Origin: Hyphomicrobiales bacterium | GTDB taxonomy: Bacteria; Pseudomonadota; Alphaproteobacteria; Rhizobiales; JALURZ01 | Length of the DNA: 6,547 bases | Assembly: GCA_027058735.1 (NCBI GenBank) | Contig: JALURZ010000209.1 | Location: 1 to 6,547, forward strand | Direction of reading: 5' to 3' | Shown: in pieces, positions 5,594 to 6,547 of the stretch | Layout of the letters: each line of letters opens with the position of its first letter | How positions within the stretch are numbered: the stretch's first letter is position 1 | Translations under genes and position numbers: made by a program | The notes under the pieces: model-generated | What the model saw: the letters and a program-made list of their open reading frames with translations, nothing else | Told to the model about the DNA's origin: nothing | The model's database searches: none

Positions 5594-6547
5594 ATGAGCG
5601 CGAATATCCTGGACTGGCTGAGCCTGCTGGTGCGCTGGGCCCATGTGATGGCCGGCATCGCGTGGATCGGGTCATCGTTTTATTTCATCTGGCTGGACGC
5701 CAGCCTGCGCAAGCGCGATCCGAAGGACAAGACCCTGGCCGGCGAAAGCTGGATGGTTCACGGCGGCGGGTTCTATCAGGTCGAAAAATACCTCGTGGCG
5801 CCGAAAACCATGCCCGAGCAGCTCCACTGGTTCAAATTCGAGGCCTATTTCACATGGATTACCGGCATGGTGCTGCTGGCCATCATCTATTACTGGGGCG
5901 CGGAAGTTTTCTTGATCGACAGATCGCGCATGGCGCTGACGCCCTGGCAGGCGATCGGCCTGAGCGCGGCCTCGCTGGCCGCCGGCTGGATTGTCTATGA
6001 CCTGATGTGCCGCTCGGCGCTGGGGCGCAATTTTTCGCTGCTGGCGGTGGCTCTGTTCGTGCTCATTGCCGTTGCCGCATGGGGCTACGCCAGCGTGTTT
6101 TCGGGCCGTGCCGCCTTCATCCATATCGGCATATTCATCGGCACGATCATGGCCGCCAATGTGTTCTTCATCATCATCCCCAACCAGAAAAAAACGGTGG
6201 CCGCCCTGATCGACAAGCGCGAGCCGGACCCGGCCTGGGGGGAGCAGGCCAAGCAGCGCTCCGTGCATAACAACTACCTGACGCTGCCCGTCGTCTTCAT
6301 GATGATCTCCAGCCACTATCCCATGACATTCGGTCATGCCTATGGCTGGGTCATCGCGCTGGGCATCGTGCTGGCGGGCGCACTTGTGCGGCTGTTCTTC
6401 AATACCCACAATACCGGCACGCTCACACCGGGCGCCATTGCGGCGATCCCCGTGGCCGGCGCCATCGTCGGCGCGCTGGTTTTTTTCACCGCCCAGCCTC
6501 AAGGTAGCGCCGGACTTGGCGAGCCTGTGGAATTTGCCGAAGTGAAT
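5594..6547 (+). CDS. puuD: Urate hydroxylase/oxidase PuuD, membrane-bound (3' truncated before its cytochrome c domain)
   Basis: The frame runs without a stop from ATG 5594 to the window edge, 318 residues of an expected 400 or more. PuuD is an integral membrane urate oxidase, unrelated to soluble uricase, that converts urate to 5-hydroxyisourate and passes electrons to a C-terminal cytochrome c domain rather than making hydrogen peroxide (established for the Agrobacterium protein). Eight membrane segments can be seen, near residues 8-34, 83-105, 118-138, 147-168, 174-196, 228-246, 250-270 and 281-300. Family marks: RWAHVMAGIAWIGSSFYF (14-31), HWFKFEAYFTWITG (78-91), His177 in the fifth segment, and HNNYLTLPVVFMMISSHYP (225-243). 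The last visible residues, EPVEFAEVN, resemble the linker just before the haem motif in the family, so CxxCH should follow outside the window. A perfect AGGAGG (5582-5587), 6 nt before the ATG, is the strongest ribosome binding site here. The gene follows the binding-protein gene by 41 bp with no clear promoter or terminator. Confidence 0.9.
   Translation, partial: MSANILDWLSLLVRWAHVMAGIAWIGSSFYFIWLDASLRKRDPKDKTLAGESWMVHGGGFYQVEKYLVAPKTMPEQLHWFKFEAYFTWITGMVLLAIIYYWGAEVFLIDRSRMALTPWQAIGLSAASLAAGWIVYDLMCRSALGRNFSLLAVALFVLIAVAAWGYASVFSGRAAFIHIGIFIGTIMAANVFFIIIPNQKKTVAALIDKREPDPAWGEQAKQRSVHNNYLTLPVVFMMISSHYPMTFGHAYGWVIALGIVLAGALVRLFFNTHNTGTLTPGAIAAIPVAGAIVGALVFFTAQPQGSAGLGEPVEFAEVN

Noticed and set aside
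5557..6000. Plus-strand open frame starting just after the binding-protein stop, overlapping puuD.
   Set aside because: The puuD frame from ATG 5594 has a consensus ribosome binding site and clear family motifs; this alternative frame has none.
5672..6502. Minus-strand open frame of about 276 codons opposite puuD.
   Set aside because: It is antisense to an intact PuuD frame and its composition is typical of a GC-driven shadow.

Overview
The window is a GC-rich, tightly packed, single-strand (+) gene cluster for purine uptake and oxidative purine breakdown. Protein sequences and gene content point to an alphaproteobacterium, probably Hyphomicrobiales-like. That is an inference from family resemblance: there is no rRNA or other taxonomic marker. 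All seven genes point the same way, with gaps of at most about 41 bp or direct overlaps, so they probably form part of one operon. Its promoter would lie upstream of the window, since no promoter-sized intergenic space exists inside it. No tRNA, rRNA, mobile element, CRISPR array or intrinsic terminator was seen.

Layout: (1) the C-terminal part of xdhC, the accessory factor that matures molybdenum xanthine dehydrogenase, cut by the left edge. (2) guaD, a cytidine-deaminase-fold guanine deaminase (guanine to xanthine) that overlaps the end of xdhC. (3) A 40-bp gap with a perfect GC hairpin just before a TTG-started gene. (4) A four-gene ABC importer of the BMP/purine-nucleoside family, in the order double-NBD ATPase, permease, permease, periplasmic binding protein; the first three overlap at their ends. 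(5) puuD, the membrane-bound, cytochrome-c-linked urate oxidase, cut by the right edge just as its C-terminal cytochrome domain should begin.

Together the genes describe a route: the importer brings in a purine base or nucleoside, GuaD deaminates guanine to xanthine, xanthine dehydrogenase (matured by XdhC; structural genes presumably upstream) oxidises hypoxanthine/xanthine to urate, and PuuD oxidises urate, passing electrons toward the respiratory chain. The importer's ligand is inferred from context and family only.

I found no undescribed system. The points most worth a second look are the unassigned ligand of the importer, an altered signature motif in its ATPase, and the hairpin plus TTG start at the junction between the enzyme genes and the transporter genes.
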